Assembly (NCBI GenBank): GCA_018902385.1
Contig: JABSSW010000089.1
Coordinates: 1-48,965, forward strand
Origin: Physcia stellaris
Taxonomy: Eukaryota; Ascomycota; Lecanoromycetes; Caliciales; Physciaceae
DNA length: 48,965 nt
Direction: 5' to 3'
Shown: positions 1 to 10,319 of the stretch, one piece after another
Layout: the number at the start of each line of letters is the position of its first letter
Numbering within the stretch: the stretch's first letter is position 1
Position numbers and translations under genes: made by a program
Notes under the pieces: generated by a model
What the model was told of the DNA's origin: nothing
Seen by the model: the letters and a program-made list of their open reading frames with translations, nothing else
The model's database searches: none

Positions 1-532
1 AATTACATATTTCGAAAAGGTAAGCATACTGGTATCCGCTCACTGCACCCCACGATAATGACGTCCCTATGAACAGGATCTTGTGAAATTTACCAACATA
101 ATTCAGGGCTAATCTACGAAACACCCTTCCCGCCCTTAATGTAGCGAATTGGGTCCGTGCAGCGAATGAGGAGTCAGCAGCTGCACAGATAACCCGCTTC
201 GCCCGATTAGACTCGCATACTCTGCTTCGACTTACTCTTCTACAAGCCACTGTCTCTCTCAAAAGCCACCTCTGGTCCATCTACTCCTACATACTACTGT
301 AACTGCATTCACCCGTGACCGTGAAGCGTTGCTTGGCTGGCAGGAAGTACGTTACGAAACACCACTTCCTTCCGCTACAAAGAACCCACCACCCTCCAAC
401 TTCTTCCTGTCCACCCAAACGACCTCAACTTCATCTCCTTGTCAGCTTCTGTCACTGCTGGCTTTGTTGTCTTAGGCCACTATTCGAGCAAGCAAACACG
501 CTCGCTGACCTTTGCTTCTTGCTCCGACAAAG
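1..532. other. 5' flank and leader of rho1
   Basis: No coding region is recognisable here. The last 300 bases are pyrimidine-rich on the + strand (CT-rich tracts around 225-300 and 360-470), as is common for promoters and leaders of highly expressed fungal genes. The rho1 start codon follows at 533. I see no clear TATA box and cannot place the transcription start. Confidence 0.4.
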
Positions 533-1642
533 ATGGCTGAAATCCGCCGCAAACTCGTCATCGTAGGAGACGGTGCCTGCGGGAAGACTTGTCTGTTAAT
601 GTACGCTCCCATCCTATGCTACCTCCGGCCACTCTTCGCACACTGCTGCTGCTGACATCTATTTTCTGCATAGCGTCTTCTCCAAGGGTACCTTTCCAGA
701 GGTCAGCATTCCTCCTACTGTCTAGCCCTGCGCTCCACCTTCCTACAAGGCATACTTCGACTATACTGTATCTGCTGGAAGGTCGCACAAGGCTCAACAG
801 CATCTCGAGTGATACCCTATCAGTATAATGTTCTGACTCTGCATTTGTTCAGGTATACGTGCCCACTGTCTTCGAGAACTACGTAGCAGATGTCGAGGTG
901 GACGGAAAGCACGTCGAACTGGCGTTATGGGATACTGCGGGTCAAGAAGATTACGATCGATTGCGCCCACTATCATACCCAGATTCCCACGTTATCCTAA
1001 TCTGTTTCGCCGTCGATTCTCCCGATTCTTTGGATAACGTTCAAGAGAAGGTACAATATCCCAAAGCTCCCGAAGCTTTCATAGCTTGCCTATACCTTCA
1101 AGGCGATGAAGCGCTGATGCATTCACATAGTGGATTTCCGAAGTTTTGCATTTCTGCCAAGGTCTACCGATCATTCTAGTAGGATGCAAGAAGGATCTAC
1201 GCTACGACCAAAAGACCATAGAGGAACTTCATAAGACGTCGCAGAAGCCTGTGACCCCAGAGCAGGTAAGCCCATAGGTTTCCAATGCCGTTTTAGTCTC
1301 TCAGGAGTTGGCAGTGTGCTCTCAGCAACTCTTCCCCAGCTGGCTGCATAGGCCTTTGAAACGGTTCTATCTAAGTTTAATGGCTGACGGGACTTTTCCA
1401 CAGGGTGAGGAGGTTAAGAGGAAGATTCAAGCAAGGTACTATCTTGAATGTTCAGCAAAGACAAATGAAGGCGTTCGGGAAGTCTTTGAGCACGCAACTC
1501 GTGCAGCTCTACTGTCAAAGAAAGGAAAAGGTGGTAAAGACGGCAAGAAGTAAGTCATCACACACTCGGTGTTTTGCAATGACTCTGTCTACTGGAACCG
1601 TTCTGACAATACATTTCCAGGTCGAAATGTACCATTCTATAG
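533..1642 (+). CDS. rho1: Rho1-type small GTPase, six exons
   Basis: Rho1 is the membrane-anchored GTPase that activates beta-1,3-glucan synthase, protein kinase C and formins in fungi. Exons are 533-600, 674-701, 853-1050, 1131-1265, 1404-1549 and 1621-1642, all joined by GT-AG introns of 71-151 bp, giving 198 residues. Visible motifs are the P-loop GDGACGKT (12-19), switch I VPTVFENY (35-42), DTAGQED (59-65), the Rho-type GCKKD (116-120), CSAKT (159-163), a basic tail and a terminal CaaX box CTIL, whose final Leu predicts geranylgeranylation. Exon 5 reads straight into a TAA at 1551, but that TAA lies inside a perfect GTAAGT donor. Only splicing to the 22-base last exon supplies the lipidation signal. 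The start is fixed by the conserved [14 protein letters not shown] beginning. The reading frame is intact throughout. Confidence 0.96.
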
Positions 1643-2395
1643 GCCGATTGCCACTCTCTTGGTGATTGGTCTCTAAATGTTCCACAATCTGAATCCGAAA
1701 AATGACCTCGGCATATCACACTTACAGGTCCCCGACTGAACGATTCTCCCAAAAGGTGGAAAATCGACCGTATGAGGAGCCTTGATTGACAGGCTCTCCC
1801 CTGATGGTATTGAAGGCTTTGCAAATGGGGAGTTGTCGGAATCTTTCCTTTCTCTGAGATGCTCTCTTTGGTCTGCCTGCACTTCTGGTCTTATCTGTTC
1901 GCGCATACACCGGTGTAATAGTCATTTTAGATCCGTGTGCGTTACCGATCTGAATACTACCTACCTACCCTTCCATGTGCCTTACCTCTATAACCAGTAC
2001 CAATCCTTCCTTGTGCCTTGGCTCTTCATAAAAACCCACTTCCTTTCCCGAAATGTTCTCCCAGAAAGGCTTTATGGACATGATATTAGCAGGTTTCGGA
2101 AGAGGGGCTCTTATGAAGGCTTCAGAATTGGAATTCATTCTTGCTGCTGTGGCGGCTATATTCGTAACTCCTCCAGTCTTATGTCTCTACATCCAGGCAG
2201 CCTCAGCGCTGTTTATACGACGGAGCTCCTTATCACCATTTATTATACTTCCTTTCTTTGGACTTGCTCAAGTCGATCCTCTCTGCTACAGCCCATCGGA
2301 TGACCAAAGCCTCAAGCCGCGAACCTTTGCCGGACAATCCTCTGCGTCTTGCGATTTCAAAATCAGCATCGCTTGCGCCATCTCCTACTCCCAAA
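1643..2395. other. convergent intergenic region, rho1/MRPL40 3' flanks
   Basis: This lies between the ends of two convergent genes. The open frames in it (for example a proline/serine-rich one from 2053) are read across the antisense of the MRPL40 C-terminus and have no recognisable domain. I see no gene of its own. Confidence 0.5.
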
Positions 2396-3737
2396 TCACG
2401 CCATCGCCTCCTCCTTCCCCACACCCACCTCCCCTACCAACAGCACCTCCTTCCCGATCCCCTTTCTCTCCATCCACCCGCCCTTATTCTCAGCCATCAC
2501 CCTCCCAATCCCCACCAAGAGCCCCTCTCCCATCTCCTCCTCCCATTCTTCCTTCACCACCTCTCCCCTCGCCTCTCTCTCCTTCCTCCTTGCCTCCTTC
2601 TCCCTCCTCCCTTCCTCAACCTCCTTCATTTTCCTCCACCTCCACTCCTCCATCGGGCTCATCATGCTCACCCTCTTCGCTTCCGCCTCCTTTTCCCTCC
2701 GCTCCGCCTTTGCGTTCTTGTACGCGATATAGCTCTCATCATGGCGGTCCCGGTACTTGGAGTATTTATTCCGCAGCTCGTCGATCACGCTGGCTGGCAT
2801 AGGTGGCTGAATGAGTGTCGGGATAAAGGTCTCGAGGCGGGCGTCTTCGGCGGAGGTGTCGGAGTCGTGGGTTTCGCGGGCGGGGCGTTCGTCAGGGGGG
2901 GGCCAGGCGAGCTTGTGCGATGTGCCGGTTATGTAGCGTTTTTGTGAGCGATGGTTATGGAGCTAGGGGAGAAGAATGTTAGTTGGGTGGCTGGCGGTGG
3001 AGGAGGGGTGGGACGGAGAGGTTGGGGAAGCGAGATGGTATGGGGAAGGAAGGGACTTACTCGATGATGGTGTCTTCCTTGCGGCCTGTCGCGGGAATTA
3101 TGCAAGGGTGGACGAGACGGACGGAGGAAAGGGGGATGGGGACTTCGATGGCGCGGCTGGGGGTTTTGTCGGGGTCGTTCACGAGGAGATGTTCGGGCAT
3201 GGCGACGTCGCACTAAGTAGTTAAGATAGTCTAGTTAGTCGACGTATCCGGCAAGGATGTTGTTAGGGCAGCAACTGCTACTCTATAATCAGGGGAGAGG
3301 GAGAGACGAGAGAGAACGACTCACCATGTTCATTCCCTCCACAAGAACCGTTTCCTCCTTTGTTCTGACTTCCCGGACCGTCCCAATCTTCCCCTCTCTC
3401 TATGCGCCCCATCCGTCACCGCAACTCGATCACCCTTCCGTATCCCCCACTTTTTCCTCTCGAGCGCCTCCGGGACGTTCAGTAGCTGCTGGGGCACAGT
3501 CCCGAATGTCGCCGCACCGGCGCCCGCATCTCGCCGTGGAGCCAATGGACCGAGCAGCCAATCTTCCCGTCGGGCGGCTTTGTGCTCCTTTATGATTTTG
3601 TGGCGAGCTACGCCCACTTGTCGATGCTCCTCGACAATGTTGCTACGCTGATGCTTTTTGCGGGAGGCGGCTTCGCGGAGTTTTTGGCGGGCACGGTAGG
3701 CTTTGGCGTATTCGGTTCGGCGGATGATTTTGTCCAT
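2396..3737 (-). CDS. MRPL40: mitochondrial ribosomal protein uL24m (MRPL40-like), frame broken twice
   Basis: A large-subunit mitoribosome protein with a KOW domain. Exon 1 is 3737-3325, exon 2 3212-3061 and exon 3 2962-2396. The start MDKIIRR is chosen because fungal homologues begin this way; the frame is open 87 codons further upstream but without family similarity. Residues about 75-85 carry the EDW..GPLAPRRD signature, and the KOW begins at GDRVAV (about 102). The C-terminal part has RYITGT, PPMPASVIDELRNKYSKYR and a charged coiled-coil tail. The KOW continues (GKIGTVREV) in another frame after the run at 3391-3395, and exon 3 (LHNHRSQKRYITGT) is one base out of frame with exon 2. Each break is repaired by one extra G, in the GGGG run and at the exon 2/donor junction GAG|GTAAGT. 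Expected intact length is about 377 residues. Either the assembly dropped two bases or the gene is dying. Confidence 0.82.
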
Positions 3738-5207
3738 GGTGACAGGACCTTGGGAAAGTGGGCTGTGGAGGAACGGGCAGAAGGGAGCAGACTGGAGCTT
3801 GAAGAACCGACGAGATATTGATTTTGGAAGGGGTTTAGCGCCAATTGAGTGCGGGCTTGGCGCTGTTTTTCTCAAACTTCTCTTGAAGAATCTCTTCACT
3901 CTTACTAGATTGTCTTTTCCTCCACCAGCTCGACTTTCAAAGTATCTAGGTCGCAAATTGATCTTTACGGTATGGTCCTCTCCCATAACGGACGCCAAAG
4001 CTGTGCATATTGTTATCTATTCCAATAAAGCACGATATTTTCCTAACACCCAACGGCGAGAAAGAGTAAGGATCCTTCTCTCAAGAAGTGCTGCGAAGAT
4101 GTGTCTTGCATTGTTCAGACTTGTGGCTCATGTAGTGCTACTGGTTTTGACGCTAGAACCACTCGCTCCACGCCGTTGCAGGATCTTCGAAGACCGTTGA
4201 TATCGGGTATCATAGGGACGACTGAGGCGGACTATTCTCAATTTGTCACGAATCTCACTTCCGAAATGGCAGCAACAGAATGCTCGGATGAGTGCAAACT
4301 CTTAGTCCTAGGTTAGACACAAGATCGAATGACCGTGCCGCCATAAAATCCTCCAGTACACTGTAGAGGCCGCAGGTAAGATTCTCAAATGATTCGTCTT
4401 AGAACCATGTCTCTTTCCTCAACATGTATCCCAACGATCGTGTTCAATCGGGTCTTTTGTTATACTTCTTAGGGAGTGACGGTAAAGGAAATTGGTGTAC
4501 CAGCGGTTTCATGTTTTCTTCATCTTCAAACATACTTCAGTGCCATAGATAAGCCAATGGCTATGAATACCGTGCTGTCTGAGCAGAGCGCACCATGCAG
4601 ATCTCACGATCGTAGCTTTGAGTCCTAAAGGGTAACCGTTGCAAAGGGGATGAATATATATTTCTTTCTCGCCAAATAGCCGTGCTTCCCACGAGACGAC
4701 TACGCAAATTCTCAGAGTTTCTGCCCTTTCACTGCACTGCTATATTGTACTTAAGGGTCATTTATGGAAGTTTGAATATCATCCTATTCGATAGATTTGG
4801 TCAATTAAAAAGTCCAATTACTTTTACAAAGCCCTAGCCGCTGGATTTGACTCTTTGTTTTTACGTTCTCACATGATAAGCTATGACCCGAAGTTTTCAA
4901 TTCGATTATATGGGACCTTACAGCGGTCGCAAATTAGGCCAATGACTATAGGTTCACTCTCGTTTGAAGGACAACCGATGACTCTCGACTCACTCTACTC
5001 ACCAAGAGTCATCAGCAAAATTGCACGACTCACCACATACTAGAGATAGAAATGGCAAGACTATATAACCAACCTCGAATCTCGTAGCTAACTTATCCTC
5101 CAGAACCCTCGGAGCACATTCATCATATCCAACATTCCACCCTGATCGATATTCTCAACAGAATCAACATAGTCGACCCTCCTCAAGAGAGGCTGCGATC
5201 TATCATA
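3738..5207. other. intergenic region without recognisable gene
   Basis: About 1.5 kb between MRPL40 and the F-box-like gene. Short open frames exist (for example 4101-4316), but none shows a domain, a convincing start or splice signals. The MRPL40 promoter should lie in 3738-4000. Confidence 0.4.
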
Positions 5208-5842
5208 ATGGTGAGCCTAGCGTCACTGCTGTAGCTACCTATCGCTAAATACAGCAGAAGCTACCTCAGCCAGCTAAGCCATCTTTTCTCGAAGATCTTC
5301 CAGCAGAGCTTAAGTTGGAAGTCATCCGCGCATGCCCCAACATCGAGACACTTTTAGCACTGATATCCGCATCACCGGTCTATCTCAGCATCTACATGAC
5401 CAACATGCCTGACTCAATATTCTCTAATGTTGCACTTCAGGAGCTATGGTCCAGAGGTGTCGTTCTTGATCCTCGAGCGCAATGGATAGCCCTCCGCCTT
5501 AATTCTCCACCATTCGAACATCATCGATATGGCAAATATGGCATGAATCCCGCCATCGCAGCCTACTACGAAGCGATTGAAAACAGTACAACGAATAGCA
5601 TAGTCTTGCCGCGAACAACTTGTCGTGCTCTCCTCACAATAAAGGCTGCTTTGAGTTTATGGGAGGAGACTGACAAAGCCGGCAAGTTGAAGCCGTGCTC
5701 TTCTCTCAGTCCTACGCTTGACTGCACCGGCTTTGACGGAGCAGAGGACCATGATTTCTGGGACATCTGGCGCTCCTGGGGGAAGGAAGATATGATACAC
5801 GACCGGGGTGAGGGGAAGTCGTGGGTATCACCTAATCGTTAG
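5208..5842 (+). CDS. F-box-like small protein, lineage-expanded fungal type
   Basis: The N-terminal FLEDLPAELKLEVIRACPNI followed by a leucine-rich helix and SASPVY resembles the F-box-like modules common in filamentous ascomycetes, which recruit substrates to Skp1-cullin ubiquitin ligases. The frame is open through 5255-5842. I propose that the ATG at 5208 forms a 3-base first exon, with a 44-bp intron (5211-5254, GTGAGC...ACAG), giving a protein starting MQKLPQPAKPSFLEDLP, about 196 residues. The rest (WIALRLNSPPF, CRALLTIKAALSLWEET, DFWDIWRSWG) fits the variable C-terminal part of such proteins. If the tiny exon is wrong, translation could begin at Met 5315, which would destroy the F-box helix. 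No partner can be deduced from the neighbours. Confidence 0.55.
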
Positions 5843-6613
5843 AGACATCCTTCACAGCGTGCTAAACAGCACCGGTCAAGCTTCGAGCTCTGTATGTCAA
5901 GTGGCTTGGGTACAAGGGGTGGACACGTGCAAGCGCCGGTGTTGAAGGCCATCCTGAATCCATCCATCCGTCAAAGAGGCCTTGGACTGATCTTGGTGGA
6001 GCGTTTGCTAAATAATGTACTAGACGAAGTTATTGGTCCTAGAAACCTAAAGACAGATAAAGACATGCTTTCAGGGCGTCTTACTCCATTCATGACGGGT
6101 GATCGTGAGCCAATAACGGCCATCTAGAGTTCGGCAGAGATCCAGCTTCACCGAACAGATGGGATTTTGGAATTTTGATATACATCCCTCACTTCAATAT
6201 CCCCATATTCTTGGCGTGGAATGCAAACCCATAGCTCTCAGCCTACCATGCCGGCCGGACATTCGACGTAGTCGAAATAAACGCCCGAAGACCTGGCTTT
6301 ATGTTTCAATGGTAGTACAATTGCTCACACAAGCGCGCCGCACGTCTAGCCATTCACCCAAAGCGAAGACAAATTCCAAGGCTTGAACATCGACCAAGTA
6401 TTTACAACCCGTCCACCACCCCCTTTATACAACCCCAATCTCCCTCCCAGGCTTCCGAGCCACCGCCTAGTATATCTCCCTCCCGAAAAGCAGGAGCATG
6501 AGCGTAAACACAATCCTCGCTATCCATTCCCCATTCCCCATTCCCACCTCCCCTGCTCCCCTTCTCCCTCCTCCCTCTCTCCCCCATTTCCCCCACCTTC
6601 CCAAAGCAAGTGC
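5843..6613. other. intergenic region, no gene recognised
   Basis: Open frames at 5894-6127 and 6159-6386 (+) show no domain, splice signals or recognisable composition. The part from 6400 to 6613 is strongly purine-rich on the minus strand and lies just downstream of the broken KGD4-like gene. It reads as a Gly/Glu-rich open frame only because that gene's stop is missed in the shifted frame. Confidence 0.4.
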
Positions 6614-7108
6614 CTAACCCCACACTCGCCCCCCACTCCCCAACAGCCTCAATCTCCGCCTCGGTCCACCTCGTCCTGCGAAACCGCTCCGGCAGCTCAC
6701 TGCGATCGACACCTCGCCCTTCTTCTCGACCTGCACGCTGCCCAGCTCGTGAGCCCGTATGGCCGCCAATAGCGCCGTAGGCCGTAGGCGAAATCGCTGA
6801 GCCGGGAGTTGGGGTTGTTCATCGGCGGGGACGAGGATTGGAACTGGGATCCTGCGAGGGCCGTGTTGTTGCGCTTTGGAGCGGTAGGAGGCGAAGCTGT
6901 CCGGCTGGGAGGAGGTGGGTGAGGCGGGGTGGGCTGTTGGTTGGGGTGGGGTGGAGGGGGGATTCTGGTGGGTGGGGGTTAGTTTGGGGAGATGGGATGG
7001 GATGAAGGGGGAGGGAGGTACTGGGCGGTGAACGTTTGCCTAAGAAGTGGATCAGGGTTTGTGAGGGTGGGAGGTGGTGGTGTTGAGGAGACGGAGGGTG
7101 GGACGCAT
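6614..7108 (-). pseudogene. KGD4: Kgd4/YMR-31-like mitochondrial protein, several frame breaks
   Basis: Kgd4 (MRPS36/YMR-31 family) tethers the E3 subunit to the alpha-ketoglutarate dehydrogenase core. The order of family motifs is clear. M-RPTLRLLN starts at 7108, then PLIHFLGKRSP, a 57-bp intron (7021-6965) with a CTAAC branch site, HPASPTS..PDSFASYRSKAQQHGP, YGAIGGHTG, ELGSVQVEKKGE and VDRSELPERFRR..WTEAEIEAV. These lie in different frames. I count at least five breaks: a short C run before PLI, a C run after HGP, a 7-bp tandem duplication (cctacgg twice) before the GAIGG block, a G run after GGHTG, and one missing G before VDRSELP. A stop suited to the family end is at 6616-6614 in a shifted frame. 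It is either a decayed gene or a badly called stretch of assembly; the conserved residues themselves are hardly mutated, which favours recent or artificial breakage. Confidence 0.7.
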
Positions 7109-7886
7109 CGTTGCGGTGGATTGGAGCAGGTGGTTTTGACGGACAATGGAACGATGTGAAGTGGAAAGCTTATAAGATGGAGGTTCTACAGCTGTGGATG
7201 AGCTGTGCTGACGGCCGGACAGCTCCGGAAGCCGAGCTTGCTGAGGTGGATGTTGAATGCGACTCTCGGTTGAATGTTGCCAAGCGCAATGGCACCCGAG
7301 GACCGATACGGAGTACCTAAGTAGGTACTTCGGGGCTACATTAGCGTCTAACCCTACCGAGAGCTTCTCTTTTTAGAGAACCTTTAGTGCACTCCCAAGT
7401 TAGAGCAATATACCGAGCAAAATTCTGTCAAAAAGATGGGGAATCTTCCACTTTCCCATGCTCTTAGCATCAAAACATCATTTTTGTCTTCAATATTTTC
7501 CACCAAAGTCGATTCGCATGCTAATTGCAATGCCTGTCTGAATCAATAAAGCAGGAGCACAGCTAATGAAACGGAGTCAACTCGTTCATGTCCGAAGTCT
7601 TTCCAGCAGTGTATGGCCACAAGAATGATTGTTCGATTTGATGGTTATATCATCGACTATAGCTTGATGAATGTAAATGAGTGATTTCTGATGCATGAAT
7701 CTTGTTTGGTTCCCCGTGTCAACAGGGAATTCACAGTATAAAAAGTTTAAAAAAAGCCCAAGTGGCATCGACCAATATTGCGATTCTCTTCACTTCGTTG
7801 GCCTACGTGTATATGCATCTAGCCCTTGCCCCTTGGACAAAGTCCACTGTCCAAAAGCAGACTTGCAATAGGTGCTGCCCTTCACA
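7109..7886. other. divergent intergenic region between KGD4-like and Nudix genes
   Basis: No gene is recognised. It must hold both promoters. A TATA-like gtataaaaag lies at about 7737-7746, some 140 bases before the Nudix start codon. A near-perfect palindrome at 7312-7329 has 8-bp arms (agtaccta / taggtact), a motif type often seen in fungal intergenic DNA. Function is unknown. Confidence 0.35.
7312..7329. repeat. short palindrome agtaccta-ag-taggtact
   Basis: Two 8-base arms are exact reverse complements around a 2-base centre. It could be a transcription factor site or a cruciform-prone spot; the sequence alone does not say which. Confidence 0.5.
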
Positions 7887-8885
7887 ATGACCGGCAGCAA
7901 AACGCTCTCCAATCTGGACTTGGTCAATAGAGTCGACACGTGAGTGACAGGATGCTCATACACAGATCGCACAGTTGAATGATGTAACAGTTGGCCATAC
8001 TTCCAACGTGATCCTATCGAGTACAAAAAGACCATGTCACAATTTTACTATTTCATGATCGAAGGCTTTACCAGACCCTTTGGCTATGCTCACTCGGACT
8101 TTGTCAAAGCTATGCCTTGGCCAAGCGGCTGGTCCGTGGATCATGAGCAGCGTCTTCTCACCCTCCATGCTCCGCCAGATCTCAACAATCGAACCAAGCT
8201 TATGAACGATACCCTTCGCGCAGAGCACGACAAGGGAGATATCGCTGCGCTACGCTGGTGGACCGATGAGCTCTTCCCAGTCTATGCCGCTGATAGCGAG
8301 CACGTTTTAGACATGGATGGCTGCGGCGTCGATCTTTTCGGAGTTGTCAACTTCGCAGTCCACATGCTCGCCTCCGTCAAGACAAAGGATGGACTCAAAT
8401 TCTGGGTTGCGAGGCGGTCGACGACGAAGATGAGTTACCCTGGCATGCTGGACAATACGGTGGGAGGCAGTCTCTCCTCTAGGGAGCGCCCCATCGACTG
8501 CATAGTCAGGGAGTCCGCCGAAGAAGCCTCCTTCCCTAAAGACTACGTTCGCGACAATATTAAAGCATGCGGAAGTTTGTCATACCAAATGTCTCGCACA
8601 GATGACGGGAGACCAGGCTGTCAGCATCAGGTTCAGTACCTCTACGAGATCGAGCTCACGGAAAACATTGTTCCTAAACCTTTCGATGGCGAGGTAGAGG
8701 AGTTTACTTTGAAGACGCTCGACGAGGTTCGTGATGCGCTTGCGCGAGGGGAATTCAAATTGAATTGCGCGATGACTTGGATGGCGTATCTTATTCGTCA
8801 TGGGGTTGTCAATGCCGAGAACGAACCAAACTTCGTGGAGATCAATTCTAGGCTTCATCGAAAGCATGATCTTTTCATTGTCTAA
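7887..8885 (+). CDS. Nudix hydrolase with N-terminal DUF4743 domain (Tnr3/YJR142W-like)
   Basis: Predicted to hydrolyse damaged thiamine diphosphates, as shown for related plant and yeast proteins. Exon 1 is 7887-7939; a 51-bp intron (GTGAGT...AACAG) leads to exon 2, 7991-8885, giving 315 residues. The start gives MTGSKTLSNLDLVNRVD followed by WPYFQRDP, the usual opening of the DUF4743 half. The downstream Met at 8034 would cut this off. The Nudix box occupies about residues 177-199 and reads G-x5-E-x7-RESAEEASF, with Ser in place of the last Gly, a variant this subfamily tolerates. FDGEVEEF near residue 235 fits the downstream substrate loop. The thiamine pyrophosphokinase half found in fission yeast Tnr3 is absent. 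The frame is intact, and base usage is ordinary for this arm. Confidence 0.9.
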
Positions 8886-9200
8886 ACCATGTGATATTAG
8901 CATTCAAGACCCGCCGACGATTCGCTCACCATCAGAATCGAAGATTGCCGGCTTGAAGATAGCATTGTCAAACTATTATACAGAATTTCGTCCCAGAGCG
9001 CCCTGTGTATGTGTTGCCTCTGTACACATTGAAATTGATTGCTTCTAAAGTCGAACATTTATTATAGCCACAGCCGGGAGCAGTCGCATTGTGGTAAGGT
9101 AGTCAATAAGAAACGCTCCAGTGACCGTAGCTGGTAAACCACATGTGCAATGGATCATGGTGGGAGTGGTCGAACTCCAAACCTAGAGCTTTGTCCCAAG
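8886..9200. other. 3' flank of Nudix gene
   Basis: No gene seen. It holds the presumable 3' untranslated region and leads into the minisatellite. Confidence 0.35.
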
Positions 9201-9308
9201 CCGTTGAGAGCGGAACAACCGTTGAGAGCGGAACAACCGTTGAGAGCGGAACAACCGTTGAGAGCGGAACAACCGTTGAGAGCGGAACAACCTTTGAGAG
9301 CGGAACAA
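9201..9308. repeat. 18-bp tandem repeat, six copies
   Basis: The unit ccgttgagagcggaacaa is repeated at 9201, 9219, 9237, 9255, 9273 and 9291. The first five copies are identical and the sixth has cctttgag. Exact identity suggests recent expansion. Because 18 is divisible by three, open frames run through it on both strands, but there is no other sign of coding. Confidence 0.95.
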
Positions 9309-9507
9309 GGGATCAACAGGAAGGTAGCTGGTGATTTCTCTTTGGATGAAGCCAAGCCATGCTGGTCAAGGTGGAGGTCAATTTGTTGTTGGACGCTGAA
9401 GATGTAGGAAAGACTGGGCTTGCAGGTGTCGATAAAATAAGATTGCGTCTGGTACGGCAATTCCCGCACATCCTTCTTCCGCGCCCCCTGTGCCCCCTAT
9501 CCAGCTA

Positions 9508-10016
9508 CCGCATTAACTGACCAATAAGACAGTAAATTATAACCCAGGGGTATGTTTTGGCCTCGATTAGAACGGTGTTTTATAATCAAAGGTGTTTTAT
9601 AAGCCAAGGTGCTTAATAGGTCAGTTAGTAGAGTGACTAAGCAATTTCTAACCAATAGAATCGCTTACCACCCGCAATTCTGAGGCGATTCTTGGTGTTG
9701 AACTGTTTCTGGTGGTTTCGTATCACTCGGTATTCATTGACTGGCCATGATTAACGATTCGAGAGCATAAAGTATCAAAATGAAAGTGTAGATAAATCGA
9801 AGTTGAATAAAATTTCAATGAAAACACGATGATACTTCATTTCCCTAGGATTTCGAACCAAAATTCAGGTACCTTAATTGCAGAGTCCAGGGAGGTCAAA
9901 AAAACGTACCTTATAAACAAAACCCCCCCTACCGTCCAGAAACCTCATTTGGAACCGTGTTTTATAACTCAGGGTGTCTTATAACCCGAAGGGGTCTTAT
10001 TGGTCAGTTAATGCGG
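9508..10016. mobile_element. MITE-like element with 26-bp inverted termini, TA-flanked
   Basis: The stretches 9505-9530 and 9994-10019 are perfect reverse complements over 26 bases. If the TA at 9506-9507 and 10017-10018 is the target duplication, the element proper is 9508-10016, with ends ccgcattaactg. This fits a non-autonomous Tc1/mariner-type element. Inside there are further copies of the sub-terminal motif gttttataa and a degraded second copy of the end (9571-9629 resembles 9953-10013 as a direct repeat), as if one copy landed in another or the ends were duplicated. No transposase is present. The intact TIRs suggest recent activity. Confidence 0.8.
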
Positions 10017-10319
10017 TAGGTCTCAAACCCTAACTCCCAGAACCCATAATTCTGAAGTGCAGCGTCGACATTGTGGTTTAACCGGTATGAGATGGACAAA
10101 AATAAGAATGAGTAGAGATGTCTCTTTATTCACACGTACCATTTCATAGAGATCTGCCAGAGCCGAAGGAAATCCTAGATTTCGTTTGCATGTAATACGC
10201 CATGGCGACAGAAAATCAACTTCAAGACAGTCATTTGGGAACCCTCGAATAGCATATAACATCTCAGTAGTCTTTTACTTTCTCGTCTATTCCTTTCCCA
10301 TCTCTCCATTCTCACAAAC

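Noticed and set aside
2053-2802. 249-residue Pro/Ser-rich open frame on the + strand
   Set aside because: It is the antisense of the Glu/Lys/Arg-rich C-terminal exon of MRPL40, has no domain, and begins in the rho1 3' flank.
4101-4316. Small Cys-containing open frame in the MRPL40/F-box interval
   Set aside because: No domain, no splice signals, and no support beyond being open.
7111-7320. 69-residue open frame on the + strand
   Set aside because: Begins next to the KGD4-like start codon on the opposite strand, in what must be its promoter; no recognisable protein features.
9201-9308. CRISPR-like array
   Set aside because: Units are contiguous 18-mers without spacers, in a eukaryotic genome.
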